Of a stretch of 64,000 nucleotides of DNA, positions 39,032-48,573 are shown piece by piece. Both the position numbers and the translations under genes were made by a program. The number at the start of each line of letters is the position of its first letter. Positions within the stretch are counted from its first letter, which is position 1. The DNA comes from an uncultured Rhizobium sp. (GTDB lineage: Bacteria; Pseudomonadota; Alphaproteobacteria; Rhizobiales; Rhizobiaceae): assembly GCA_945952045.1 (NCBI GenBank), contig CAMFHE010000027.1, positions 1-64,000 on the forward strand, read 5' to 3'. Under the pieces are notes generated by a model that was not told where the DNA came from, made no database searches, and worked only from the letters and a program-made list of their open reading frames with translations.

Positions 39032-40117
39032 TTAGAAGGCCCTTTCATAATCGTCGCAGCGGTCGCTGCCAAAGGCGTAGGAGCGGATCAGGTTGAACCC
39101 GGCTGGCATATCGGTGGCAAGAACGGGTGATTCAACCCCGTCAGCGCCGATTTCGACCGCGCCGCGAAACAGCAGGATGCGATCGACCAGACCGGCCTTC
39201 AGGAAAGCGCGCGCCACCCGCGCACCGCCTTCGACCATCAGCGAGGAAATTCCGCGCGTCGCCAGACCGAACAGCATGCTTTCGACATCGGGCGTTTCCA
39301 GTATCTCGACGCCCTGCTCTTCCAATAGCTTGCGACGCCCCGTGCCCTCGTCGCCATCAGGCGGAGCGGCAACGACGATGACCGGCACGCGCGCGGCCGA
39401 ACGCGCCAGCTTGCTTGTCGCCGGCAATTCCAAACGGGCGTCGACGACGACGCGCAGCGGCGAATGGGCTTCGAGCCCCGGCAGCCGGCAGGTGAGTTCG
39501 GGATCGTCGGCCCGCGCCGTGCCGATACCGACGAGAATGGCATCCGTTTCGGCACGCAGGGCATGAACCTGCGCACGTGATATCGGGCCGGTGATCGCCA
39601 CCTGCCCCGCGCCGATGCGACCGATCATCCCATCGGTCGAAACCGCAAGCTTCAGAGTCACATAGGGCCGCCGCTTCGTCTGGCGCATCAGATAGGCGGC
39701 GAGCGCGTGACGGCATTCGGCTTCGAGAATACCGGTCTCAACCACGATGCCGGCAGCCTCCAGCATCGCAACGCCGCGACCGCAAACGCGGCCATCGGGA
39801 TCGGTGACGCCGATGGCAACCCGGGCGACGCCGGCTGCGATCAACGCGTCGGCGCAGGGCGGCGTCTTGCCGTGATGGGAGCAAGGTTCGAGGGTGACAT
39901 AAACTGTTGCGCCGCGCGCTTCCTCGCCGGCCATGGCCAGCGCCTGCGGCTCCGCATGCGGGCGCCCGCCGGGCGCGGTTACGCCCGAACCGACGATGGC
40001 GCCGTCCTTGACGACGAGGCAGCCGACGGAGGGATTGGTGGCCGTATGGCCGGTATTCCAGCGCGACAGGCGCACTGCAGCCGCCATGAAACGACGGTCT
40101 TGATCCGCACCATCCAT
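39032..40117 (-). CDS. ribD: bifunctional riboflavin deaminase/reductase RibD
   Basis: Deaminates and reduces the early pyrimidine intermediate in riboflavin synthesis. 361 residues. The N-terminal deaminase has HAEPQAL and the zinc motif PCSHHGKTPPC; the C-terminal reductase opens with RPYVTLKLAVSTDGMIG. It starts 5 bases after the nrdR stop, completing a glyA-nrdR-ribD-ribE-ribH-nusB run. Confidence 0.97.
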   Translation of the reverse strand: MDGADQDRRFMAAAVRLSRWNTGHTATNPSVGCLVVKDGAIVGSGVTAPGGRPHAEPQALAMAGEEARGATVYVTLEPCSHHGKTPPCADALIAAGVARVAIGVTDPDGRVCGRGVAMLEAAGIVVETGILEAECRHALAAYLMRQTKRRPYVTLKLAVSTDGMIGRIGAGQVAITGPISRAQVHALRAETDAILVGIGTARADDPELTCRLPGLEAHSPLRVVVDARLELPATSKLARSAARVPVIVVAAPPDGDEGTGRRKLLEEQGVEILETPDVESMLFGLATRGISSLMVEGGARVARAFLKAGLVDRILLFRGAVEIGADGVESPVLATDMPAGFNLIRSYAFGSDRCDDYERAF

Positions 40118-40122
40118 GATGG

Positions 40123-40602
40123 TCAGGCGTCCGAGCCGGTGTCCCGGCCAATCTTGGCGTTGATTTCCTTGATCACCTGTTCGAAGTCCTCGGCATGGGA
40201 GAAGTCGCGATAGACCGAGGCATAACGCACGAAGGCGACGTCATCCAGTGTCTTCAGCGCTTCCAGAACCTGCAAGCCGATTTCTTCCGCAGGAATATCC
40301 GTCTCGCCGGAACTCTCGAGGCGGCGAACGATGCCGGAGACCGCGCGCTCGATACGATCGCGGTCCACGGGGCGCTTGCGCAGTGCGATCTCGAAAGATC
40401 GCACCAGCTTGTTGCGATCGAAGGGCTGCTTGCGCCCGGTCTTCTTTGCCACCGTCAGCTCGCGCAACTGCACGCGCTCGAAGGTGGTGAACCGCCCGCC
40501 GCAATCCGGACAGATCCTGCGGCGGCGGATGGACGTGCCATCCTCCGCCGGCCGGGAATCCTTGACTTGCGTATCTTCCGAACCGCAGAACGGGCAGCGC
40601 AT
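40123..40602 (-). CDS. nrdR: transcriptional repressor NrdR
   Basis: ATP/dATP-sensing repressor of ribonucleotide reductase genes. 159 residues with an N-terminal zinc ribbon ([10 protein letters not shown] and [11 protein letters not shown]) and an ATP-cone ([20 protein letters not shown]). Its ATG lies 3 bases after glyA. Coupling glyA to nrdR links one-carbon and deoxyribonucleotide supply. Confidence 0.97.
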   Translation of the reverse strand: MRCPFCGSEDTQVKDSRPAEDGTSIRRRRICPDCGGRFTTFERVQLRELTVAKKTGRKQPFDRNKLVRSFEIALRKRPVDRDRIERAVSGIVRRLESSGETDIPAEEIGLQVLEALKTLDDVAFVRYASVYRDFSHAEDFEQVIKEINAKIGRDTGSDA

Positions 40603-40605
40603 CGA

Positions 40606-41898
<1,293 letters not shown>

Positions 41899-42018
41899 TG
41901 CGGAAGGCTCCCTGAACTGGAATGGCGCGCTTGGCGTCTTAGCGGGATGGCGCTGCGAGAGCAATACGACCAGCGACATTTGTAGCGCAAACTACGATCT
42001 CGGTCATCGCCTGATATG

Positions 42019-42052
42019 AAAAGGCCGGGCGGAAAAACCGGCCCGGCCTTTG
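42019..42052 (-). terminator. Rho-independent terminator of ldtP
   Basis: AAGGCCGGGC and GCCCGGCCTT form a 10-base stem. On the minus strand a TTTT run follows. It lies about 30 bases after the ldtP stop and before the glyA start region. Confidence 0.75.
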
Positions 42053-42079
42053 AACCCATGCTTATGAAAAGCGCATGCC

Positions 42080-43411
42080 TTATTGCGGCAGCGCATCCTC
42101 TTCCGTGGAGAAGGAACCGGAGGGCTGTTCCTGGCCGGCCGTGGTCTGCAAGGCAAGCTCGGCGGCGCCGTCCATATTGTAGATGTCGTCACGGAACTGC
42201 ACGATGCGGTCATTGGCCGACCATGCGGTGATGTAGACGAAATAGACCGGCAGTTCGACGGCAAGCTTGATCGGCGTGTTGACGCGGGCGTTGATGACCT
42301 TTTCGATCTGGGCGCGCTGCCAGCCGGGCGTGTCCTTGAGAATCCAGGTCGACAGGTCGCGCACGTTCTGCACGCGCACACAGCCGGAGGATTCGAAACG
42401 CATCAGCTTGTTGAACAGGCCCTGCTGCGGCGTGTCGTGCATGTATTCGTTGTTGGGATTGTGGAAGTTGATCTTGGTCGATGCCATGGCGTTGATCTTG
42501 CCCGGGTCCTGACGGAACATCAGGTTCGGAGCCTTCGGCGCGTGCCAGTCGACCGTCTCTGGCGCAACTTCCCCACCCTGCGCGTTGAACAGGCGGATAT
42601 TGTTGCGCGACAGATAGGTCGGATCCTTCTGCATCAGCGGCACGATATCTTTTTCGACGATCGAGCGCGGCGCGGTCCAGTAGGGATTGAGAATGACCTC
42701 ATAGATCTTCGAATTGAGGATATGAGTCGGGCGGCTGGCGCGGCCGACGACTGCAGTGTGACGCAGGGCGACGCGGCCATCCTCGACAGCCTCGATATAG
42801 GCAGCCGGAATGTTGACCATCACGTAACGGCGTCCGAGATCGCCAGACATGGTCTGCAGGCGAACGAGATTGGTGTTGAGCTGGCCGAGACGGGTGGTTG
42901 CCGGCACGTTCAGCGCCTTCAGCGAATATTCGCCGAGAACGCCATCCGCCGGCAGGCCGTGACGCGCCTGGAAGCGCTTCACCGCACCATCGACGTAGGA
43001 ATCGAAGGAATTCGACATGCCGGCCGAGCGCGGCAGGTCGCCCGAGATCATCAGGCGCTGGCGCAGCGTCTGGACGCCGGGGTCGGAGATGCCGATCTGC
43101 AGCTTCTGCGACGACTGGACTTCCGGCCAGCCGCCGGCGGAGACGATCTGCTGGTATTCGCCGATCGCCTGCTGGATATTCGGGACGGCGCCATTGCCGA
43201 GGATGGGATTGTTCGAAACGACGGCGTTTGCCGTGCGCGATGCTTCGGCATCGAACTGGTCGTCCCAGTTGCCGCGGCGCGGCGCATTGATCAAATCATC
43301 GAGGGCCGATTGCGCGAAGGCAGGAGCCGCGACCGCGGCGGCGCCGACTGTTGCCGCCGAACGCAGGAAGGCGCGGCGTGAATAGGCTGCAATTTCGGTT
43401 TTCTTCGACAT
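42080..43411 (-). CDS. ldtP: Tat-exported murein L,D-transpeptidase
   Basis: Periplasmic YcbB-type L,D-transpeptidase acting on peptidoglycan. 443 residues with a Tat signal (SRRAFLRSAATVGAAAVAA), a peptidoglycan-binding domain near 120-165 (DSYVDGAVKRFQARHGLPAD), and a YkuD catalytic domain with Cys344 in FESSGCVRVQ. Both ATG 43411 (SD close) and ATG 43423 are possible. The neighbour upstream is a MarR regulator, and the pair matches the LdtP-LdtR arrangement described in Liberibacter and Sinorhizobium; that assignment rests on context and family. Confidence 0.88.
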   Translation of the reverse strand: MSKKTEIAAYSRRAFLRSAATVGAAAVAAPAFAQSALDDLINAPRRGNWDDQFDAEASRTANAVVSNNPILGNGAVPNIQQAIGEYQQIVSAGGWPEVQSSQKLQIGISDPGVQTLRQRLMISGDLPRSAGMSNSFDSYVDGAVKRFQARHGLPADGVLGEYSLKALNVPATTRLGQLNTNLVRLQTMSGDLGRRYVMVNIPAAYIEAVEDGRVALRHTAVVGRASRPTHILNSKIYEVILNPYWTAPRSIVEKDIVPLMQKDPTYLSRNNIRLFNAQGGEVAPETVDWHAPKAPNLMFRQDPGKINAMASTKINFHNPNNEYMHDTPQQGLFNKLMRFESSGCVRVQNVRDLSTWILKDTPGWQRAQIEKVINARVNTPIKLAVELPVYFVYITAWSANDRIVQFRDDIYNMDGAAELALQTTAGQEQPSGSFSTEEDALPQ

Positions 43412-43738
43412 TATCCCTACCATCGTTTACGTACAGGCACCGGAAGAACAGGCCATACCATCCCATGGTTAATAAAGCGCCTTACGCGCCCTGGCCCCGC
43501 TACCCCGGCGCTGACATAGCAATATGGCTCATTTGTGTCGATCAGGGCGCGTTACGGCAAAACGGCATGAACGCGAAAACTGTGTAAAACTCTCATTGTA
43601 TTGGCGTTTTTCGCGTCGAACGTCTCTCGACGAGACGCAAGGGCGCGCGGTCACATCCCGCTGACAAAGCCGTGAAACGCGCTGCGGCCGGGAACGCGCG
43701 AACCGCCCCGGCCGCAGATCGGGAACTGTGATCCCCGC
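43412..43738. other. ldtP-ldtR intergenic region with inverted repeat
   Basis: 327 bases with no gene. CGTCTC and GAGACG (43621-43637) are 6-base arms around TCGAC. AT-rich stretches near 43575-43605 could hold the ldtP promoter. The region probably contains sites for the adjacent MarR regulator, but I cannot name one. Confidence 0.4.
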
Positions 43739-44248
43739 TTACAGGCGATACATGATCGTGTCGTTCCAGAAGCGATCGAGGCGCTGGAGCAGCTTGTTCA
43801 TCTGGGCGAATTCGTCATTGCCGATGCCGCCGACCTTTTCGATGGAGCCGATGTGGCGATCGTAGAGCTTGGCGACGGTTTCGGCGATCTCCTGACCCGA
43901 GTCGGTCAGGCTGATGCGGACCGAGCGGCGGTCGATGCGCGAACGCTGGTGATTGATGAAGCCGAGATCAACCAGTTTTTTCACATTGTAGGATACGTTG
44001 GAGCCGAGGTAGTAACCGCGCGACCGCAGCTCGCCGGCGGTCAGTTCGGAATTGCCGATGTTGAAGAGCAGGAGCGCCTGTACGGCGTTGACATCGTCGC
44101 GGCCCTGGCGGTCGAATTCGTCCTTGATGACGTCGAGCAGACGGCGGTGCAGACGTTCGACGAGGTGGAGGGATTCGAGGTAGAGCGAGCGGATCGGGTC
44201 TTCATTCGCTTCGACGGCAACGGGCTGCTGTTTCACTTTGGTGTTCAT
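43739..44248 (-). CDS. ldtR: MarR-family regulator (LdtR type)
   Basis: 169-residue winged-helix regulator. The HTH core reads LTAGELRSRGYYLGSNVSYNV, with the wing at SRIDRRSVRISLTDSG. An acidic N-terminal extension of about 20 residues precedes helix 1. It is upstream of ldtP on the same strand, 327 bases apart, as for LdtR, which controls ldtP and cell-wall and osmotic-stress genes in related bacteria. I assign it from context plus the unusual N-terminus. Confidence 0.85.
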   Translation of the reverse strand: MNTKVKQQPVAVEANEDPIRSLYLESLHLVERLHRRLLDVIKDEFDRQGRDDVNAVQALLLFNIGNSELTAGELRSRGYYLGSNVSYNVKKLVDLGFINHQRSRIDRRSVRISLTDSGQEIAETVAKLYDRHIGSIEKVGGIGNDEFAQMNKLLQRLDRFWNDTIMYRL

Positions 44249-44380
44249 GACTGCCTCACTGTTTTGATTGGCGGTGTTTGTTTGATGTCTTCCCGCCTTG
44301 TGAGTTCACCCTATCGAATACCCATAAAATTCTACTTAAACCGCAGCCTTAACAGCGCCTTACCATTTGACGCCCTTGTC

Positions 44381-44821
44381 TCAGGGTAAATCAACTCCTA
44401 CCAGTTCCTCACGCTTGCGCCGTTTTTCGCGCCACAGGACGATGCGAAAAACCGTGTAGAGCAAGGCGACCAGCGCATGGAGAATGACGACGACGAGGTT
44501 CTGCCCGAAGATGTCCGGCCAGACCGCATACATCAGAATCTGGCCGCAGGCAGCCGCCGCCCAGATCACCGGCCCCCAGGACACTGTCAGCCAAAGACCG
44601 AGTGCGGCGACCGGAAACGCGACCGCAAGCCCGGTCGCCGCCGCCCGCCAGGGCAACGTCAACAGATCGAAGCGACCATGGCCGCCGAGCGAATAGCCCG
44701 TGAGCATCGCCCAATATTGCAACCCGAACCAGAAGCACGAAATCGCGATCAGCCGCAGGAAGATCACGAACAGCAACTGCGCCAGGGTTCTGTGCGGAAC
44801 GGAGGAGGAATCACGATTCAT
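44381..44821 (-). CDS. DUF6163-like membrane protein
   Basis: 146 residues, with about four helices (17-40, 60-80, 84-102, 107-128) and a basic C-terminus (WREKRRKREE). Function is unknown. The family is conserved beside ldtR and hemB in rhizobia. It is upstream of ldtR on the same strand with 132 bases between, and divergent from hemB. Confidence 0.75.
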   Translation of the reverse strand: MNRDSSSVPHRTLAQLLFVIFLRLIAISCFWFGLQYWAMLTGYSLGGHGRFDLLTLPWRAAATGLAVAFPVAALGLWLTVSWGPVIWAAAACGQILMYAVWPDIFGQNLVVVILHALVALLYTVFRIVLWREKRRKREELVGVDLP

Positions 44822-44951
44822 GGGCGGGAGAATACGGCTCCGGGACGATTTGTCACCTCTCCCGTGTTAGGCAAGAGCGGGTTAGCCGGTATAGAGAAGC
44901 CAAAGCAGCCGTCAGCGACGGCATGGCGGATGGATGGAGCAAGAGGCGATC

Positions 44952-45968
44952 ATGCAGGACAAGACTCATCTGGTGGACGAAATCACGGGACATCGGCGGA
45001 TGCGGCGCAACCGCAAGGCCGACTGGACGCGGCGCATGGTGCAGGAAAACCGCGTGACATCAGACGACCTCATCTGGCCGATCTTCCTCGTTCCGGGCAG
45101 CGGCATCGTCGACCCGATCCCGGCCATGCCCGGCGTCAACCGCATGAGCATCGACAAGGCCGTGGAAGCGGTGAAGGAAGCGGCCGATCTCGGCATTCCG
45201 GCGATCGCCACCTTCCCGAACATCGAAATGGAATTGCGCGACGAGACCGGCTCGAACAGCCTCGTCGCCAACAATCTCATCAACCAGGCGACAGCCGCCA
45301 TCAAGAAGGCCGTCCCGAACATCGGCATCATCACCGATGTCGCGCTCGATCCCTTCACCAGCCATGGCCATGACGGCATCCTGAGCGGCGGCGAAATCGT
45401 CAACGACCAAACGGTCGAGCAGATCGTTCGCGCTGCCGTCATGCAGGCCGATGCCGGCGCCGACATCATCGCGCCATCGGAAATGATGGACGGGCGCATC
45501 GGCGCCATCCGTCGCGGCCTCGACGCCGCGGGCCACCAGTCGGTCGGCATCATGTCCTATGCGACGAAGTTTTCCTCCGGCTTCTATGGCCCCTATCGCG
45601 AGGCGATCTCCACCGGCGGCCTGCTGAAGGGCGACAAGAACAGCTATTACATCAATCCCGCCAACGGCACGGAAGCCTTGCGCGACGCCGCCCTCGATGT
45701 CGAGGAAGGCGCAGACATGATGATGGTCAAGCCAGGCCTGCCCTATCTCGATATCTGCTGGCGCATCAAGGAAGCCTTCGGCCTGCCGACCTTCGCCTAT
45801 CAGGTCTCGGGGGAATATACGCAGATCAAGGCCGCCGCCATGAACGGCTGGATCGATGGCGACCGGGTGATGATGGAAACGCTGCTCTGCTTCAAGCGTG
45901 CCGGCTGCGACGGCGTGCTGACCTATTTCGCCGTCGAGGTTGCGAAAAAGCTGGCGCGGCAGGCTTGA
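44952..45968 (+). CDS. hemB: delta-aminolevulinic acid dehydratase (porphobilinogen synthase)
   Basis: Second committed step of heme synthesis: two ALA to porphobilinogen. 338 residues. The metal site reads DVALDPFTSHGHDG with no cysteine triad, so this is the magnesium-type (non-zinc) enzyme. The Schiff-base lysines are in MSYATKFSSGFYGPYR and MMVKPGLPYLD. ATG 44952 with GAGG is preferred over ATG 44934. Confidence 0.96.
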   Translation: MQDKTHLVDEITGHRRMRRNRKADWTRRMVQENRVTSDDLIWPIFLVPGSGIVDPIPAMPGVNRMSIDKAVEAVKEAADLGIPAIATFPNIEMELRDETGSNSLVANNLINQATAAIKKAVPNIGIITDVALDPFTSHGHDGILSGGEIVNDQTVEQIVRAAVMQADAGADIIAPSEMMDGRIGAIRRGLDAAGHQSVGIMSYATKFSSGFYGPYREAISTGGLLKGDKNSYYINPANGTEALRDAALDVEEGADMMMVKPGLPYLDICWRIKEAFGLPTFAYQVSGEYTQIKAAAMNGWIDGDRVMMETLLCFKRAGCDGVLTYFAVEVAKKLARQA

Positions 45969-46074
45969 GCGAACGCCGGCCGGATTTGCATTTTCGCGCC
46001 GCGATACCATATCAGACGAAGAAAGAAACAATCGACGGAGCAGCCTCTTGCGGCTTCGTCTCAGGAGACCAGGA

Positions 46075-46536
46075 ATGAGCGTCAACCCCAACCCGCCCCT
46101 GACCGCACCGGAAGACTGGCGCGCCTATAGCGGCGTGCTGAGCCGGCGCGTCTTCGCCTTCGTTCTCGATTATATCGCGGTCGCGCTTCTGTGCATTCCC
46201 GCTGCCATCGTCGTCTTTTTCCTCGGCCTCGTGACGCTGGGATTGGGCTTCTATCTTTATCCGATCCTGTTTTTCGTCGTCGCGGCCCTTTATTTCGGCC
46301 TGACGGTCGGCGGCGCGTCGCAGGCATCTCCCGGAATGCGGTTCATGGGCCTGGCGATGATCCGGCTCGATGGCCGTCGCATCGACTTTCTGACGGCGCT
46401 GGTGCATCTGGTGCTGTTCTGGATTCTCAACTCGATCCTGACGCCGCTTATCCTTCTCGCCGGCCTGTTTATCGAGCGCTCGCGCCTGGTCCACGACCTG
46501 CTGATCGGCACAGCCGTCGTCCGCCGCCCCTATTGA
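46075..46536 (+). CDS. RDD-family membrane protein
   Basis: 153 residues with three or four helices and the RDD-type pattern: SRRVFAFVLDYIAVALL at the start (first helix with Arg and Asp) and SRLVHDLLIGTAVV at the end. The transported substrate, if any, is unknown. AGGAGACCAGGA precedes ATG 46075; the open frame from 45940 overlaps hemB and is not real. It lies 106 bases after hemB. Confidence 0.85.
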   Translation: MSVNPNPPLTAPEDWRAYSGVLSRRVFAFVLDYIAVALLCIPAAIVVFFLGLVTLGLGFYLYPILFFVVAALYFGLTVGGASQASPGMRFMGLAMIRLDGRRIDFLTALVHLVLFWILNSILTPLILLAGLFIERSRLVHDLLIGTAVVRRPY

Positions 46537-46855
46537 CGGCGCAACCGCGACCGGCACGCATTTCACCGTGCCGGTAAAGCCATGTCTCGCCTTTTGCGAC
46601 GGACAGTCATAATTTCAGCGCGAATATGTTGCTTTCTGAGACAAAGACGGGGTGCAAGGTGCGCCCCGGTGCAATCTTTCAGAGCGAATGGTTGACGTTT
46701 TTTAATCTTACGCCATGCTATTAGAACATCTTCGGGAAAAGCCGGTGCCAGTTCTTCGCCCGGAAATGTGACAACAGATGCCGGAAAGATTTCGCCAGTT
46801 CTTGGAAAGCGGAAATCTCCGGTAAATAGCCAGATCAGGAGCCGTTTCTGCTGCA
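46537..46855. other. intergenic region with hairpin downstream of the RDD gene
   Basis: 319 bases without a gene. CCGGCACG (46551-46558) pairs with CGTGCCGG (46567-46574) around an 8-base loop; there is no T-tract, so termination is doubtful. An AT-rich stretch near 46690-46730 may hold the bpt promoter but shows no well-spaced hexamers. Confidence 0.4.
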
Positions 46856-47641
46856 ATGAATACCCAGGCCGCCCCTTCTCCGCAGTTCTACCTGACGGCG
46901 CCGGCTGCCTGTCCCTATTTGCCGCATGAAATGGAGCGCAAGGTCTTTACCCATCTGGTCGGCCCGCGCGCGGCGGAGATGAACGACCTCCTGACCCAGG
47001 GCGGTTTCCGCCGCTCGCAGAACATCGCCTATCGTCCGGCCTGCGAGGCTTGCCGCGCCTGCATTTCGGTGCGCATCCTCGCCGACGAATTTACGCCGAC
47101 GCGCTCCATGCGTCGCGTGTTGGCGGAAAACGTCGATCTCGTCGCCACCGATTATCCAGCCCAGCCTTCGACCGAACAATATGCATTGTTCCGCCGCTAT
47201 CTCGACAGCCGCCATCAGCGCGGCGGCATGTCGGATATGTCGGCGCTCGATTATGCGATCATGGTCGAGGACACGCATGTGAACACCCGTATCATCGAGT
47301 ATCGCGTGCGCGCCGAAGGCGCCGGCGTCAACCCGATGGCGCGCGGCGAACTGGTCGCGGCGGCGCTGACCGACATGATGAGCGACGGCTTGTCGATGGT
47401 CTACTCCTATTTCAATCCCGAGTTCGGCCATCGCTCACTCGGAACATTGATGATTCTCGACCATATCCGTCGCACCCGCCAGCTCGGCCTGCCGCATGTC
47501 TATCTCGGCTACTGGGTCAAGGGATCGCACAAGATGGATTACAAGACGCGCTTCCTGCCGCAGGAGCATCTCCAGTCACGCGGCTGGGAACGCTACCTTC
47601 CCGAAGACAGCCGGCCCGAAAGCAGCCGAACAGGCGACTGA
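46856..47641 (+). CDS. bpt: aspartate/glutamate leucyltransferase (Bpt; arginyltransferase-like)
   Basis: N-end rule enzyme that adds an amino acid to N-terminal acidic residues, targeting proteins to ClpAP. 261 residues. Family marks are [15 protein letters not shown], the cysteine segment [15 protein letters not shown] and [16 protein letters not shown] near the end. It could instead use arginine (ATE); sequence alone does not settle this. An EamA gene begins 2 bases after its stop. Confidence 0.9.
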   Translation: MNTQAAPSPQFYLTAPAACPYLPHEMERKVFTHLVGPRAAEMNDLLTQGGFRRSQNIAYRPACEACRACISVRILADEFTPTRSMRRVLAENVDLVATDYPAQPSTEQYALFRRYLDSRHQRGGMSDMSALDYAIMVEDTHVNTRIIEYRVRAEGAGVNPMARGELVAAALTDMMSDGLSMVYSYFNPEFGHRSLGTLMILDHIRRTRQLGLPHVYLGYWVKGSHKMDYKTRFLPQEHLQSRGWERYLPEDSRPESSRTGD

Positions 47642-47643
47642 TC

Positions 47644-48528
47644 ATGGCAAATATATCCTCTTCCAGCCACGCCAAAGGCGTGGCCTTGACGGCCCTTGGC
47701 GGTATCGTTCTCTCCGTCGATGCGCCGCTGATGCGGCTCGGAAACGGCGATGCCTGGTCGGTGCTGGCGCTGCGCGGGACGTTGACCGTGCTGACGGCCC
47801 TCCTGATCTGGCTTCTCGTGCGTCTCGTCGCTCGCAAATCGATTCCGCTGGTGCCCGGCTGGCGCGCAGCGGCGGCCGGCCTGTTCTACGGCGTATCGTC
47901 AAGCCTGTTCGTCGCGGCCGTTTTCCATACGGCAACGGCCAATGTGGTGTTCATCATCGCCTTCACGCCGATGTTCGCCGCCCTGCTTTCCTGGATTTTC
48001 CTGAAAGAACGCCCGAGCGTCGCCACCCTCATCACCATGTCGATCATGATTTTCGGCGTCGGCCTCATCGTTCAGGGCGGCCTGTCGAGCGGGCATCTCG
48101 CCGGCGACCTCATGGCGACGGCCGCCGCGTTCTGCATTGGCGCGGCGATCACTATCGGCCGGGCGGCGCGGCGCGATATCGGCTTCGTGCCGTTGATCGG
48201 CGCAATCATCCCGGCAGCCTGCGCCTTCATCGCGCTTTATCCGCAAGGCATCGTCATCGAAAACCCGGTCTGGATCTTCGTGGATGGCGCCATCGTCCTG
48301 CCGCTCGCCTTCTGGTGCCTGGCAACCGGCCCGCGCTATCTTCAGGCTTCCGAAGTCGGCATGTTCTACCTGCTGGAAACGATCCTCGCACCGATCTGGG
48401 TCTGGTTCGTCTTTTCGGAAGCGCCGACCACGCAAACGCTTCTCGGCGGCGCAATCCTGATCGGGGCGCTGATCGGCTTTTCCGTGTGGCAGATGCGATC
48501 GAAATCACGCGAAGCGCTGGCGCACTGA
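47644..48528 (+). CDS. EamA/DMT-family membrane transporter
   Basis: 294-residue permease with ten predicted helices in two EamA repeats (AALLSWIFLKERPS ends the first; WVWFVFSEAPTTQTLLGG lies in the second). The substrate is unknown. The ATG at 47644 is 2 bases after the bpt stop, suggesting co-transcription. A longer frame from 47050 is a shadow over bpt. Confidence 0.88.
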   Translation: MANISSSSHAKGVALTALGGIVLSVDAPLMRLGNGDAWSVLALRGTLTVLTALLIWLLVRLVARKSIPLVPGWRAAAAGLFYGVSSSLFVAAVFHTATANVVFIIAFTPMFAALLSWIFLKERPSVATLITMSIMIFGVGLIVQGGLSSGHLAGDLMATAAAFCIGAAITIGRAARRDIGFVPLIGAIIPAACAFIALYPQGIVIENPVWIFVDGAIVLPLAFWCLATGPRYLQASEVGMFYLLETILAPIWVWFVFSEAPTTQTLLGGAILIGALIGFSVWQMRSKSREALAH

Positions 48529-48544
48529 CCGCCTGCACTCGATT

Positions 48545-48568
48545 AAAAAAGGGGCCGAGTGGCCCCTT
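48545..48568 (-). terminator. terminator of parC (possibly shared with EamA gene)
   Basis: AAGGGGCC and GGCCCCTT (48549-48568) form a stem with a 4-base loop. A TTTTTT run on the minus strand follows, just past the parC stop. It may also end the plus-strand EamA transcript. Confidence 0.8.
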
Positions 48569-48573
48569 CTAAA

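Noticed and set aside
46692-46724. TTGACG ... TATTAG promoter before bpt
   Set aside because: The spacer would be 21 bases, too long for a standard promoter.
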